Shown: one piece after another, positions 52,148-60,597 of the stretch
Layout: each line of letters starts with the position of its first letter
Numbering within the stretch: the first letter of the stretch is position 1
Origin: Arthrobacter sp. FW306-07-I
GTDB taxonomy: Bacteria > Actinomycetota > Actinomycetes > Actinomycetales > Micrococcaceae
DNA length: 64,000 nucleotides
Reading direction: 5' to 3'
Assembly (NCBI RefSeq): GCF_021800405.1
Contig: NZ_CP084550.1
Location: 1,054,001 to 1,118,000, forward strand
Notes under the pieces: generated by a model
Databases searched by the model: none
The model's input: only the letters and a program-made list of their open reading frames with translations
Told to the model about the DNA's origin: nothing
Made by a program: the position numbers and the translations under genes

Positions 52148-53026
52148 ATGCAGCGCATCCTTCCCCTCATCGCCGCCCAGTCCCGGCCGCGGCTCATTGG
52201 CGAGCCCGTCTCGGCGTTCGCCGATGAGGTCAAAGCAGCCCTCGAAGCCCAGCAGCACAGCAAGCTGGTCGTCTTCCCCGAGCTGCACCTCTTCGGCGAC
52301 CAAAACCCGGACCTGCAAAGAACCGAAATGCTCCAGGCGAGCGCCGAGCCCCTGGACGGCCCACGCGTCAAAGAACTCCAACAGCTCGCCAAAGACCTCA
52401 ACATCTGGCTGGTCCCCGGCAGTGTCTGCGAACGCGGCCCCCAAGGCCAGCTGTTCAACACCCAGCTGGTCCTGTCCCCCGAAGGGGAGCTCGCCGGCTA
52501 CTACCGGAAGATCTTCCCCTGGCGCCCGTTCGAGCCCTACGATCCAGGCGACCGGTTCACCACCGTGGACCTGCCCGGCATCGGCAGGGTCGGCCTGAAC
52601 ATCTGCTACGACGCCTGGTACCCGGAGGTGTCCCGCCAGCTCGCCTGGATGGGCGCCGAGGTGATCCTCAACGTCGTCAAAACCACGACGCCGGACCGGA
52701 AACAGGAGCTCGTCCTCGCCAAGGCGAACGCGATCGTGAACCAGGTGTTTATGGTCAGCGTCAACTGCGCCGGCCCCACCGGCCAGGGCAGGAGCATCAT
52801 CGTGGACCCGGAGGGCAACACCCTCGCCGAAGCACCTGATGACCAGCCGCAGCTGCTCACCGCGGAACTGGACCTCGCCGCCGTCGACCAAGTCCGCACG
52901 CACGGCACGGAGAACCTCAACCGCCCCTGGTCGCAGTTCCGCGAGGGGGAGCCCGCCGTCGAACTCTCCGTCTACCAAGGCCGGATCAATCCGGCCACCT
53001 GGACACCGCCGTCCTACAAGCCCTAA
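52148..53026 (+). CDS. Carbon-nitrogen hydrolase (nitrilase superfamily)
   Basis: A 292-residue enzyme with the Glu-Lys-Cys triad. Glu45 is in VVFPELHLFG, Lys in GYYRKIFPWRPFEP, and Cys in GLNICYDAWYPE. Members hydrolyse amides or nitriles of small carboxylic or amino acids. It is followed nine bases later by an APC permease and then by a second nitrilase, all in one direction. Together these suggest uptake and deamidation of one nitrogen-containing compound under GntR control. ATG 52148 follows CGGAGAAAAACCC. Confidence 0.92.
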   Translation: MQRILPLIAAQSRPRLIGEPVSAFADEVKAALEAQQHSKLVVFPELHLFGDQNPDLQRTEMLQASAEPLDGPRVKELQQLAKDLNIWLVPGSVCERGPQGQLFNTQLVLSPEGELAGYYRKIFPWRPFEPYDPGDRFTTVDLPGIGRVGLNICYDAWYPEVSRQLAWMGAEVILNVVKTTTPDRKQELVLAKANAIVNQVFMVSVNCAGPTGQGRSIIVDPEGNTLAEAPDDQPQLLTAELDLAAVDQVRTHGTENLNRPWSQFREGEPAVELSVYQGRINPATWTPPSYKP

Positions 53027-53035
53027 GGAAACACC

Positions 53036-54385
53036 GTGACAACAACCCTCACCCGCACGCTGAAGCTGCCCTCGCTGGTCCTGTTCGGGCTGGCGTACCT
53101 GACCCCGATCATCGTCCTGGGGATCTTCGGCATCATCGCCGAAACCACGGGCGGCGCCGCGCCCGCCGCGTACCTGGTGGCGCTCGTGGCCATGCTGTTC
53201 ACCGCGCACAGCTACGGCCGGATGGCCGTCGCCCACCCCGTGGCCGGCTCCGCCTACACCTACGTCCGCCGCTCCATCGATCCCCGGGTAGGGTTCCTGG
53301 TGGGCTGGGCCGTCCTGCTGGACTACCTCTTCCTGCCCATGGTCATCTGGCTCATCGGCGGCTCCTACCTGACGGCCCAGTTCCCCGGCATCCCCATCGG
53401 CGTCTGGATCGTGGGCTTCATCGTGATCACCACGCTGCTGAACATCCTGGGCATCAAGGTGGCGGACAAGGCCAACTACGTCCTGATGGCGTTCCAGCTG
53501 CTGGTCCTGGTGTTCTTCGTGGCGCTGGCCATCGGCAACGTGGTGTCCGCCAACGGCGCCGGGGGACTGGCCAGCGGGCAGCCGTTCTTCAATAGCACCG
53601 CCAGCTTCACCACTATCTCCGCCGGCGCCGCCATCGCCGCATACTCGTTCCTGGGGTTCGACGCCGTCACCACCCTCACCGAAGAAACCATCAACCCGCG
53701 CCGGACCGTGCCGCGCGCCATCATGCTGGTGGCCCTGATCGGCGGCGGCATCTTCGTGACGGTGTCCTACGTGACCCAGCTGGTCCACCCCGGCGGCGTG
53801 TTCGAGGACTCGGCGTCCGCGGCCAGCTCCATCGCCCTGCAGATCGGCGGGCAGCTGTTCGGCGCCGTGTTCCTGGCCGGCCTGGTGGTGGCGCAGTTCG
53901 CCTCCGGCCTCGCCGCCCAGGCCAGCGCCTCCCGGCTGCTGTACGCGATGGGCCGCGACTCCGTCCTGCCCAAGGCCGTCTTCGGCAAGCTCAGCGAGAA
54001 GTTCCACACCCCGGTGGCGAACCTGGTGGTCACCGGCATCGTTGGCCTGATCGCGATCTTCCTGGACGTGGCCACCTCGACGTCGTTCATCAACTTCGGT
54101 GCCTTCACCGCCTTCACGCTGGTGAACGCCTCGGTGGTGTTCCACTACGTGCGCCAGCGGCGGGCCGGGCAGCAGCTGAACCCGGTGTCCTACGTGGTGG
54201 TCCCGGTGATCGGCGCCATCATCTGCGCCTACCTGCTCTCCCAGCTGGACAGCAACGCCATTACGCTGGGGGTGTCCTGGCTGGTGCTGGGCGTGGTGGT
54301 CCTGGCCCTGATCACGCGGGGTTTCAAGGCGGCGCCGCCGGAGATGACGGCGACAGAGAAGGCGACGGTCGAGGCGACTGCCTGA
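53036..54385 (+). CDS. APC-superfamily amino acid/polyamine permease
   Basis: A 449-residue twelve-helix permease. VLFGLAYLTPIIVLGIFGI, then PVAGSAYTYVRRSIDPRVGF and FDAVTTLTEETINPRRTVPR, fit the APC family closest to PuuP/YeeF-like putrescine permeases. The start is GTG 53036 after AAGGAAACACC. It is flanked by two nitrilase-type hydrolases, so it probably imports their amide substrate. Confidence 0.9.
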   Translation: MTTTLTRTLKLPSLVLFGLAYLTPIIVLGIFGIIAETTGGAAPAAYLVALVAMLFTAHSYGRMAVAHPVAGSAYTYVRRSIDPRVGFLVGWAVLLDYLFLPMVIWLIGGSYLTAQFPGIPIGVWIVGFIVITTLLNILGIKVADKANYVLMAFQLLVLVFFVALAIGNVVSANGAGGLASGQPFFNSTASFTTISAGAAIAAYSFLGFDAVTTLTEETINPRRTVPRAIMLVALIGGGIFVTVSYVTQLVHPGGVFEDSASAASSIALQIGGQLFGAVFLAGLVVAQFASGLAAQASASRLLYAMGRDSVLPKAVFGKLSEKFHTPVANLVVTGIVGLIAIFLDVATSTSFINFGAFTAFTLVNASVVFHYVRQRRAGQQLNPVSYVVVPVIGAIICAYLLSQLDSNAITLGVSWLVLGVVVLALITRGFKAAPPEMTATEKATVEATA

Positions 54386-54432
54386 GCCTGTCTGTTTGTA
54401 GCGTGGCTTTCGGGCCAAGGGAAGGAACTCTT

Positions 54433-55212
54433 GTGAGGATAGCGCTGGGGCAGCTGGAGTCGGGCGCCGACATCCGGGCCAACCTCGCCGCGATCGACCG
54501 GTTCGCCGCCGAGGCAGCGCGCGACGGCGCCGCGCTGGTCGCCTTCCCGGAGTACGCCACCTACGAAAAGAAGAAGGTGGACGCGACGTTCCCCCAGGTG
54601 GCCGAGCCGCTGGACGGACCCGTCTGCCGGGAGCTCGGCGCCACCGCCCGCCGCCACCGCATCGCGCTGGTGGCGGGCGTGGTGGAAACCTCGGACGAGC
54701 CGGGCCGGGCGTACAACACACTGGTGGCGTTCGGGCCCGACGGCGGCCGGCTGGCGTCCTACCGGAAAATCCACCTTTTCGACGCGCAGGGCTTCGGGGA
54801 GTCGACGTTCATCAAGCCGGGTGAGTTCCTTGGGCCTGTTGTGTTTGAGCACGGGGGAGTGCGGTTCGGGCTGATGACCTGCTACGACCTGCGGTTCCCG
54901 GAACTCGCCAGGTCACTGGCCGACGCCGGCGCGCAGGTCCTGCTGGTCTGCTCATCCTGGGTGCCGGGCGAGCACAAGACGGAGCAGTGGCTGGCACTGA
55001 ATGCGGCACGGGCGATCGAGAACAGCGTGTACGTGGCGGGGGTGTGCCAGGCGCCGCCGGTGTCCGTGGGGCGGAGCGTGCTGGTGGATCCGATGGGAGT
55101 TGTTGAGGCTGACCTTGGGCTGGAGTCTGGTGTTCGGGCGGTGGAGATTTCGCTGGAGACGGTGGAGCGGGTGCGGGAGTCGTTTCCGATGTTCCGGCAG
55201 CGGCGGCTGTAG
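54433..55212 (+). CDS. Second carbon-nitrogen hydrolase (nitrilase superfamily)
   Basis: A 259-residue enzyme with Glu40 (VAFPEYATYEK), Lys (SYRKIHLFDAQGF) and Cys (GLMTCYDLRFPE). KIHLFDAQGFGES resembles the omega-amidase/Nit2-like branch. GTG 54433 follows GAAGGAACTCTT. It completes the GntR-regulated operon, 47 bp after the permease. Two amidases of different branches in one operon suggest two sequential amide-cleaving steps. Confidence 0.92.
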   Translation: MRIALGQLESGADIRANLAAIDRFAAEAARDGAALVAFPEYATYEKKKVDATFPQVAEPLDGPVCRELGATARRHRIALVAGVVETSDEPGRAYNTLVAFGPDGGRLASYRKIHLFDAQGFGESTFIKPGEFLGPVVFEHGGVRFGLMTCYDLRFPELARSLADAGAQVLLVCSSWVPGEHKTEQWLALNAARAIENSVYVAGVCQAPPVSVGRSVLVDPMGVVEADLGLESGVRAVEISLETVERVRESFPMFRQRRL

Positions 55213-55408
55213 CTGGCGCGCCGGGGCGAGTCGATCAAATCGTTCGGGTCCTGCCTCAACCGCTCGGGTGAGTTTACGAAATCTTTGTGGCAGGACCGGT
55301 ACCGAGCCTTGGAGCGGGCGAGAGGGCGCTGTCTCCCTCGAATGACTTCTGCACCTTCCACGAGGCAACAAGGCTGGCAGCTGCAGTAGATTGTTCCGTT
55401 CCCCTTTC

Positions 55409-55424
55409 GACGGTTGCCACCGTC
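55409..55424. repeat. Small perfect hairpin before the reverse-transcriptase locus
   Basis: GACGGT-TGCC-ACCGTC lies about 50 bases ahead of the GTG start. It could be the terminator of the nitrilase operon or a leader structure. Confidence 0.4.
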
Positions 55425-55473
55425 AAGCGGCTAGGCTTGGCGCGAGAACCAATCAGCAGGAAAGGCTTCAAGC

Positions 55474-56984
55474 GTGAAATTGCAGGGCCAGTTAGTCGAC
55501 AAGCTGCCGCTAAAAGAAGCGGCAAAGAGGTCAATAAATCCGCCAGGCTCATTGATGCCTCTGCTCATTTCGCAACGTTGCCTGAGTAACGCCACTGAAG
55601 AACTTGCCGCGCAGACGGGTGCTCTGGTCAAGTCTCATTACTCGCCAGTAGTGGAAACGATCACAATGCCTAAGAGGGTGCATGGGCCAAGACCGATAAC
55701 TATCCTCCCGCCTGAGGCGAGGGTGCTCTACGAAGCCTTGGTGCAGGAACTTGAACCACACCTCCCTGCTTCGTCACGAGACATTGACATTGATGACACC
55801 GCAAGTTTGGTACAGACGATTCTGTAGATCCGACAGTCTACATCGTTGACTTCGACATAGCCGCATTTTACGAATATGTTGACCACAGGATACTAGCCGA
55901 AGAGTTACTGATGCAGACTATGAACGCTTCCGCAGTATCTGCGCTCAACGACCTTTTACATGAAATGTTCCCGCGCAAAATTGGCATTCCTCAAGCAATG
56001 CAACCCAGTCATCGCATTTCCGATGCATACATTCAAAAGTTAGAGCGACGGCTCGTGCGCAAGGGATTTTCTGTCCACAGGTACGTCGATGACTTTCGGC
56101 TTATTGCCGCAGATCAAAGCGCAGCACATGATGCCATAGAGTTTGCCGTCGATATGGCTAGAGAGATTGGCCTAGTGCTGGCGGATGGGAAGACTAAGCT
56201 GGCGCCAAAGCGGCGAGTTAGAGAAGACATAGATGAAATCAATCGTGCATTCGATGAGTTTCGAAGCCAAGCTGAGGACGAACTCTGGGCTGTAGAAACC
56301 GAGAGAATGGGTTATGACGACGAGCCATTCTTTGACGTTGACGATGACGATGACGACTTGGCGGAGCCGGACGAGGACGAGATCGACTTCGTATCTCTGA
56401 GCAGAGTCATTGAAGACTGGAGCCGCGGGGAAGAGTCCATGCGCGGTGTCCATGCTCATTTCGGCCCCGGTACCCTGAAGCGTCTCCAGTCGGCAACAAG
56501 CCGGCTAGAAGACGACTGGCTTGTCAAGATCACCGAGCGTGAGCCCATCAGACTCTATGAGGTGATTTCCTACTTACGCCGACGGTCAGAAATGGATCAA
56601 AATTGGGCTGCCTTGAGGCGCTTGACCTAACTGCCGCGTCAAAGCTCATGGGCGAAGTTGTGGATGGTCGGGCTGGCGAGCCAATTAACTGCAGGCGCCT
56701 CTGAACATGAACAGCAAATCTTAGATTGGGTCAAACAGCTGTTGCAAGACAGGCACGAGACGGTTAGGGCCGAAGCGGCTTGGTACCTGTCAAGACGCAG
56801 GTCCATTTCAACGGAGGAGTTGTCGGAGATCTACATGCAAGCGTCTGATGTTACTAGAGTTGGTGTCGCCGCCTGTGTCGGATCCCTGGATGGAAATACT
56901 GCGAGCCAGGTTGGAAAGGCCATCCAAGGAGACTCAAAGCTGTGCAAGGCTGCCTATAACTGGGGCTCCAAATATGTTGATTAG
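55474..56984 (+). pseudogene. AbiA-like reverse transcriptase with helical-repeat region, multiply frameshifted
   Basis: GTG 55474 with AGGAAAGG upstream opens a reverse-transcriptase reading: RVHGPRPITILPPEARVLYE (fingers). In the next frame YIVDFDIAAFYEYVDHRILA (motif A, near 55838) and HRYVDDFRLIAADQSAA (motif C, catalytic YVDDF) follow. The first frame stops at 55827 while motif A continues one frame over, and frame 0 has a stop at 55794, so an indel lies between about 55797 and 55827. Near 56610-56690 the frame changes twice (LEALDLTAASKLMGEVVDG is in a third frame). The part to 56984 (WVKQLLQDRHETVRAEAAWYLSRR) is HEAT-like helical. The order RT, helices, then HEPN at 56974 is that of AbiA-type abortive-infection proteins. 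The gene looks dead, or the assembly has indels. Confidence 0.78.
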
Positions 56985-57528
56985 TGCTTCGGCGCATTTG
57001 CTCACAGAAGACACCGTTAGGGCACTGAACCGCGTTAGTTCCCGATGGGAGAATGACGTAAGTGGACAGATCGTAGCAGTGTCGTCCAGAGTTGAGGCGC
57101 TAGCAGATCGGTTTATCGATCTGCTGATACGAGAATCGGGCGTGGACTCCACTCAATTGGGAAAGAATTTGCTCCAGGAATATGGCGATTCGTTTCATCA
57201 GTCTTGGCTGGCAAGGAATAGAGTTCTTAAAAGCGGATTTGGAATCCAAGCGGGAAGTATGCCCGCATGGCAAGATATGGAATTGGTTATTGAAGTTCGA
57301 AATGCCATTGTCCACGGTGATGGCAGTCTGACTAGTAGGCAAGCAAAAGACCCTGCCTCGCTGATAATTATGCGGAAGAGAATGGCCAAGCTCTTGCGCT
57401 CGGATATCCAAGGCCGACTAGTGCGACTGAACGATGAAGCGGGTGTCCTCAGCGCGGAGATCGCCATAAGATATGCGACTTCTTTGGATGAATTAGTATC
57501 TGCGGTCCGCCCTGCCTTCGTTGAATGA
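56974..57528 (+). CDS. HEPN-domain protein, C-terminal part of the AbiA-like locus
   Basis: A 184-residue open frame. VIEVRNAIVHGDGSL contains the exact HEPN ribonuclease motif RNxxxH (Arg109-His114), preceded by helices RFIDLLIRESGVDSTQLGKN and SWLARNRVLKSGFG. ATG 56974 overlaps the end of the upstream helical-repeat frame by 11 bases, so it might be expressed by itself through coupling even if the reverse transcriptase is broken. Alternatively it is the last piece of the frameshifted AbiA-like gene. HEPN proteins act as RNases that kill or arrest infected cells. Confidence 0.65.
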   Translation: MLISASAHLLTEDTVRALNRVSSRWENDVSGQIVAVSSRVEALADRFIDLLIRESGVDSTQLGKNLLQEYGDSFHQSWLARNRVLKSGFGIQAGSMPAWQDMELVIEVRNAIVHGDGSLTSRQAKDPASLIIMRKRMAKLLRSDIQGRLVRLNDEAGVLSAEIAIRYATSLDELVSAVRPAFVE

Positions 57529-57640
57529 CGGTGCGCGGAAAGTGAAGACATGTAGTGGCAATGCTACTGCGCCATAAGCCCTAGCTGGTTCTGAAACTGA
57601 TAAAAGTTGAGGCCTTCGGGCGAGAGCCAGTTCATGCAGA

Positions 57641-58492
57641 TGGCTGGGCGTCACCCCGGAGGAAGTAGCGGTAGATCCGGGCAGCGTGGGCGTCCTCCAG
57701 CAGATCATCACCGGACTGTGCGACGCCGGGGATGAAGTGATCTTCGCGTGGCGTTCCTTCGAGGCCTACCCCATCCTCGTGGAGCTTGCGGGCGCCCGGG
57801 CGGTCCGCATCCCGTTGGACCATCTTGAGGGCCACGACCTTGACGCCATGGCAGCCGCCGTCACCGAACGCACCAAGATCATCCTGCTCTGCACCCCCAA
57901 CAACCCGACAGGCGTCCCGATCAGCCATGACCGCATCGAGGCCTTCCTGCGCGCCGTCCGCTCGGACATCCTCGTGGTGATCGACGAGGCCTACGTGGAG
58001 TATGCCGAGGCCGGGAGCGGCCCCGATTCCCTGGCGCTCTACCGCGAGTACCCGAACGTCTGCATCCTCCGCACCTTCTCGAAGGCCTACGGACTGGCCG
58101 GCCTGCGGGTGGGATACGCCGTGGCGGCGCCGGAGATCGCCGAGGGACTGCGCCGGACTGCCCTTCCCTTTTCGGTGAGCGCGCTGGCCCAGAAGGCTGC
58201 CATCGCATCGCTGGACGCGGGGGAGGAGATGGAGGCGCGGGTCGCCGTCGTGAAGCAGGAGCGTGCACGGATGTCTCGGGAGCTGGCAGCCCGGGGCTGG
58301 AAGCTGGAGCCGAGCCAGGGCAATTTCTTGTGGATCCGTGCCGACGACGAGCTCCGGACCAGGCTGATGGAGGCGTTCGACGGCGCCGGCATCATGGTCC
58401 GGGCGTATCAGGGCGACGGCGTGCGCATCACCGTTGCTGACGCCGCCGCCAACGACCGCGTGCTCCGGATCCTGGCAGCCCACGCAGCCTGA
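57641..58492 (+). pseudogene. HisC-like aminotransferase, copy B, 5'-truncated
   Basis: The reading from about 57641 (WLGVTPEEVAVDPGSVGVLQ) to 58492 matches copy A from its residue ~84 to the end, with near-identical motifs (LLCTPNNPTG, DEAYVEYAE, RTFSKAYGLAGLRVGY). The first ~83 residues are absent; upstream in frame a TGA occurs at 57608 and no good start exists (GTG 57686 would give a shorter product). Sequence upstream of 57637 is unrelated and belongs to the end of the HEPN cassette. The remaining product lacks part of the fold and is probably inactive. Confidence 0.85.
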
Positions 58493-58538
58493 ACCTTAAT
58501 CCCAAAATCCGTTCCACCTACTGACTAGAGGGATCCCC

Positions 58539-59978
58539 ATGGAACAACAGACAAAGACGTCTGCCCGCGCGCTCGGCGCGGCCCCCAAACCCCGCCAGCT
58601 CACCATGATGGGGCTCGGAAGCGCCATCGGCGCGGGCCTCTTCATCGGCTCCGGCGCGGGCCTCTTCATCGGCTCCGGCGCGGGTATCCAGGCGGCCGGC
58701 CCGGCGGTGCTGATCTCCTACCTCGTGGCCGGCACCCTCATCATCCTGGTGATGTGGGCCCTCGGCGAGATGGCCGCCGCCAATCCGGACAGCGGTGCCT
58801 TCTCCGTGTACACCGCCAAGGCTTACGGGCCGGTGGCCGGCGCCACGGTGGGCTGGCTCTGGTGGCTGCAGCTTGTGGTGGTCATCGCGGCGGAAGCGCT
58901 TGGCGCGGCAGGCCTGCTGGCCACCATCTTCCCGGCCCTGCCGGTGTGGCTGATGGCCTTTGTCTTCATTGTGGTGCTCACCGCCGTGAACCTGACGAAC
59001 GTGAAGAACTTCGGCGAGTTCGAGTTCTGGTTTGCGCTGCTCAAGGTGGCGGCGATCGTCGGGTTCCTCCTGGTGGGCGCGGCGCTGCTGTTCGGCTGGC
59101 TGCCGGGCGTCCAGTCGCCGGGCCTGGCCAACTTCGCGGGCGAAGGATTCGCGCCCAGCGGGTTCGCGGGGATTGCCACGGCACTGTTTGTGGTGGCGTT
59201 CGCGTTCGGCGGCACCGAGATCGTCTCCGTGGTGGCAGCCGAGACAGCCGAGCCCGCGCGCAGTGTAAAGAAAGCGGTCCGTACAGTGCTGTGGCGCATC
59301 CTGGTCTTCTACATCGGAGCCATCTTCATCATCGCGGCCGTTGTACCCGTTGGTTCTGAGGGGCTGAAGAGCCCGTTCGCCGCCGTGCTCGAGGCGGCCG
59401 GTATGCCCGGTGCAGCCACCACCATCACCCTGGTGGCCGTCGCAGCACTGCTCTCCGCGCTCAACGCCAACCTTTACGGCGCCTCCCGGATGGCGTACTC
59501 CCTGGCCGAGCGGGGTGAAGCACCTCGCGTGCTAGCTGCGGTGTCCAAGGCGCGGGTCCCGGTGGTCGCAGTCCTGGCCAGCGTCGCGTTCGGTGTTGTC
59601 ACGGTGGTGCTGGAACTGGCTTTCCCCGAGATGGTCCTTGGCGTTCTGCTGAACATCGTGGGCTCAACCTGCTTGCTGGTGTGGACGTCCGCGCTCCTGG
59701 CCCAGCTTGCCCTGCGCCTCCGCGCCGACCGTGAGGGAACGGCCCTTCCGCTGCGGATGCCAGGCTTCTTGTGGCTCACGTGCTTCGGCCTCGTTATTCT
59801 GGCGGCGATCTTCACGGTGGGCTTCATAGGCGAGGATTCCCGTCCCCAGCTCCTGAGCACCTTCGCGCTCGTGGCGCTTCTGGCGGTGGCGAACTGGCTC
59901 CACCACCGTGGAGGGCGGAAGGTTGCGCCCGCTGCTGAGCCTTCGGACGGTGCCAAACAGTCGGTGCTCCTCGACTGA
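58539..59978 (+). CDS. Amino acid permease, APC superfamily (copy B, insertion in helix 1)
   Basis: A 479-residue sister of copy A, with the same motifs and very similar sequence over its whole length. In helix 1 the glycine-rich substrate motif is lengthened from GAGLFIGSGAGIQ to GAGLFIGSGAGLFIGSGAGIQ by a 24-bp tandem duplication. ATG 58539 follows AGAGGGATCCCC. It is now preceded by a truncated transaminase, so its operon partner is lost. Function with the inserted eight residues is uncertain. Confidence 0.9.
   Translation: MEQQTKTSARALGAAPKPRQLTMMGLGSAIGAGLFIGSGAGLFIGSGAGIQAAGPAVLISYLVAGTLIILVMWALGEMAAANPDSGAFSVYTAKAYGPVAGATVGWLWWLQLVVVIAAEALGAAGLLATIFPALPVWLMAFVFIVVLTAVNLTNVKNFGEFEFWFALLKVAAIVGFLLVGAALLFGWLPGVQSPGLANFAGEGFAPSGFAGIATALFVVAFAFGGTEIVSVVAAETAEPARSVKKAVRTVLWRILVFYIGAIFIIAAVVPVGSEGLKSPFAAVLEAAGMPGAATTITLVAVAALLSALNANLYGASRMAYSLAERGEAPRVLAAVSKARVPVVAVLASVAFGVVTVVLELAFPEMVLGVLLNIVGSTCLLVWTSALLAQLALRLRADREGTALPLRMPGFLWLTCFGLVILAAIFTVGFIGEDSRPQLLSTFALVALLAVANWLHHRGGRKVAPAAEPSDGAKQSVLLD
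58629..58676 (+). repeat. 24-bp tandem duplication in the permease helix 1
   Basis: Two identical copies of the 24 bases encoding G-A-G-L-F-I-G-S (58629-58652 and 58653-58676); the homologous gene at 48118 has one. Confidence 0.95.
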
Positions 59979-60135
59979 AACAAAAGTCTTAAACCCGCAG
60001 GTTTACAGCACGAGGGGCGCGTCTGGCTTTATCCGGGCGCGCCTTTCTGCAACTCATGCTAGGCAGTTCTACAAACTCGATATTCACGGCAGAGAACAAG
60101 TTGCAGCTGCGAAGATAACCGAAGAGGTCTCTACA

Positions 60136-60540
60136 GTGCGCATGTTAGGCGCCGGAGAGTTTGCTTCCAGGACCGGGTATGTCCTTAGGGAAGCCCGAGC
60201 AGGAACAGAACTTGAAGGACGGAGTGAGGTCATCGCCCTTAACGGAGGGCAGCATAAGTCAATCCCTTTATGTCGGAAGTTGACTCCTTCTATTGAGGCC
60301 GCCCTTGAGCGAGTAAGAGTAGTAGCGGAAAGCCAAAACCCTGGGCCTCGTGACTGGCACGGTGCTTGGAGAAGGTCCTTGGCAAACTTTGAGGAGCGCG
60401 GCCCTCCGTGCTACAGTGTGGATGTCCTCAGGGGCAATGAGCGTGTGACTTGGTCTCTTGTCGGTTCGCGACCGAACGTTCAACGGAAACGGGCAGATCC
60501 GGGTGTCAAATCCCGGCGTCTCGAAAGAGGCGTAGCTTAA
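60136..60540 (+). CDS. Hypothetical protein (about 134 aa), uncertain
   Basis: An open frame with GAAGAGGTCTCTACA before GTG 60136: VRMLGAGEFASRTGYVLREA, PRDWHGAWRRSLANFEERGP, YSVDVLRGNERVTWSLVGSR. Composition is lower in GC than core genes and the sequence looks coding-like, yet no family is recognised. The same frame reaches upstream into the permease 3' end without a clear start. It may be a fragment of an accessory gene. Confidence 0.4.
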   Translation: MRMLGAGEFASRTGYVLREARAGTELEGRSEVIALNGGQHKSIPLCRKLTPSIEAALERVRVVAESQNPGPRDWHGAWRRSLANFEERGPPCYSVDVLRGNERVTWSLVGSRPNVQRKRADPGVKSRRLERGVA

Positions 60541-60560
60541 GCAAAGCTCCCGCTTTTCTT

Positions 60561-60597
60561 ATTGAAGGGGCTGACTCGAGTAGTCGGCCCCTTCAAT
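60561..60597. terminator. Strong bidirectional terminator
   Basis: A 16-bp stem (ATTGAAGGGGCTGACT, one T-G pair) with CGAGT loop. It ends at the stop codon of the minus-strand RNxxxH gene and follows the 134-residue frame. Confidence 0.85.

Noticed and set aside
52097..54721. Minus-strand open frame of 874 codons opposite nitrilase and permease
   Set aside because: Composition (Gly/His/Asp repeats) is that of an antisense shadow.
55790..55830. Programmed -1 frameshift in the reverse transcriptase
   Set aside because: No slippery X XXY YYZ heptamer was found, and further unrelated frame breaks downstream favour decay.
46982..59978. Composite transposon formed by the two transaminase-permease copies
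   Set aside because: The copies encode no transposase and have no terminal inverted repeats; they are paralogous operons.
60495..60515. tRNA T-arm-like CCGGG-TGTCAAAT-CCCGG
   Set aside because: Loop is eight bases, lacks TTC, and no acceptor, D or anticodon arms can be folded around it.
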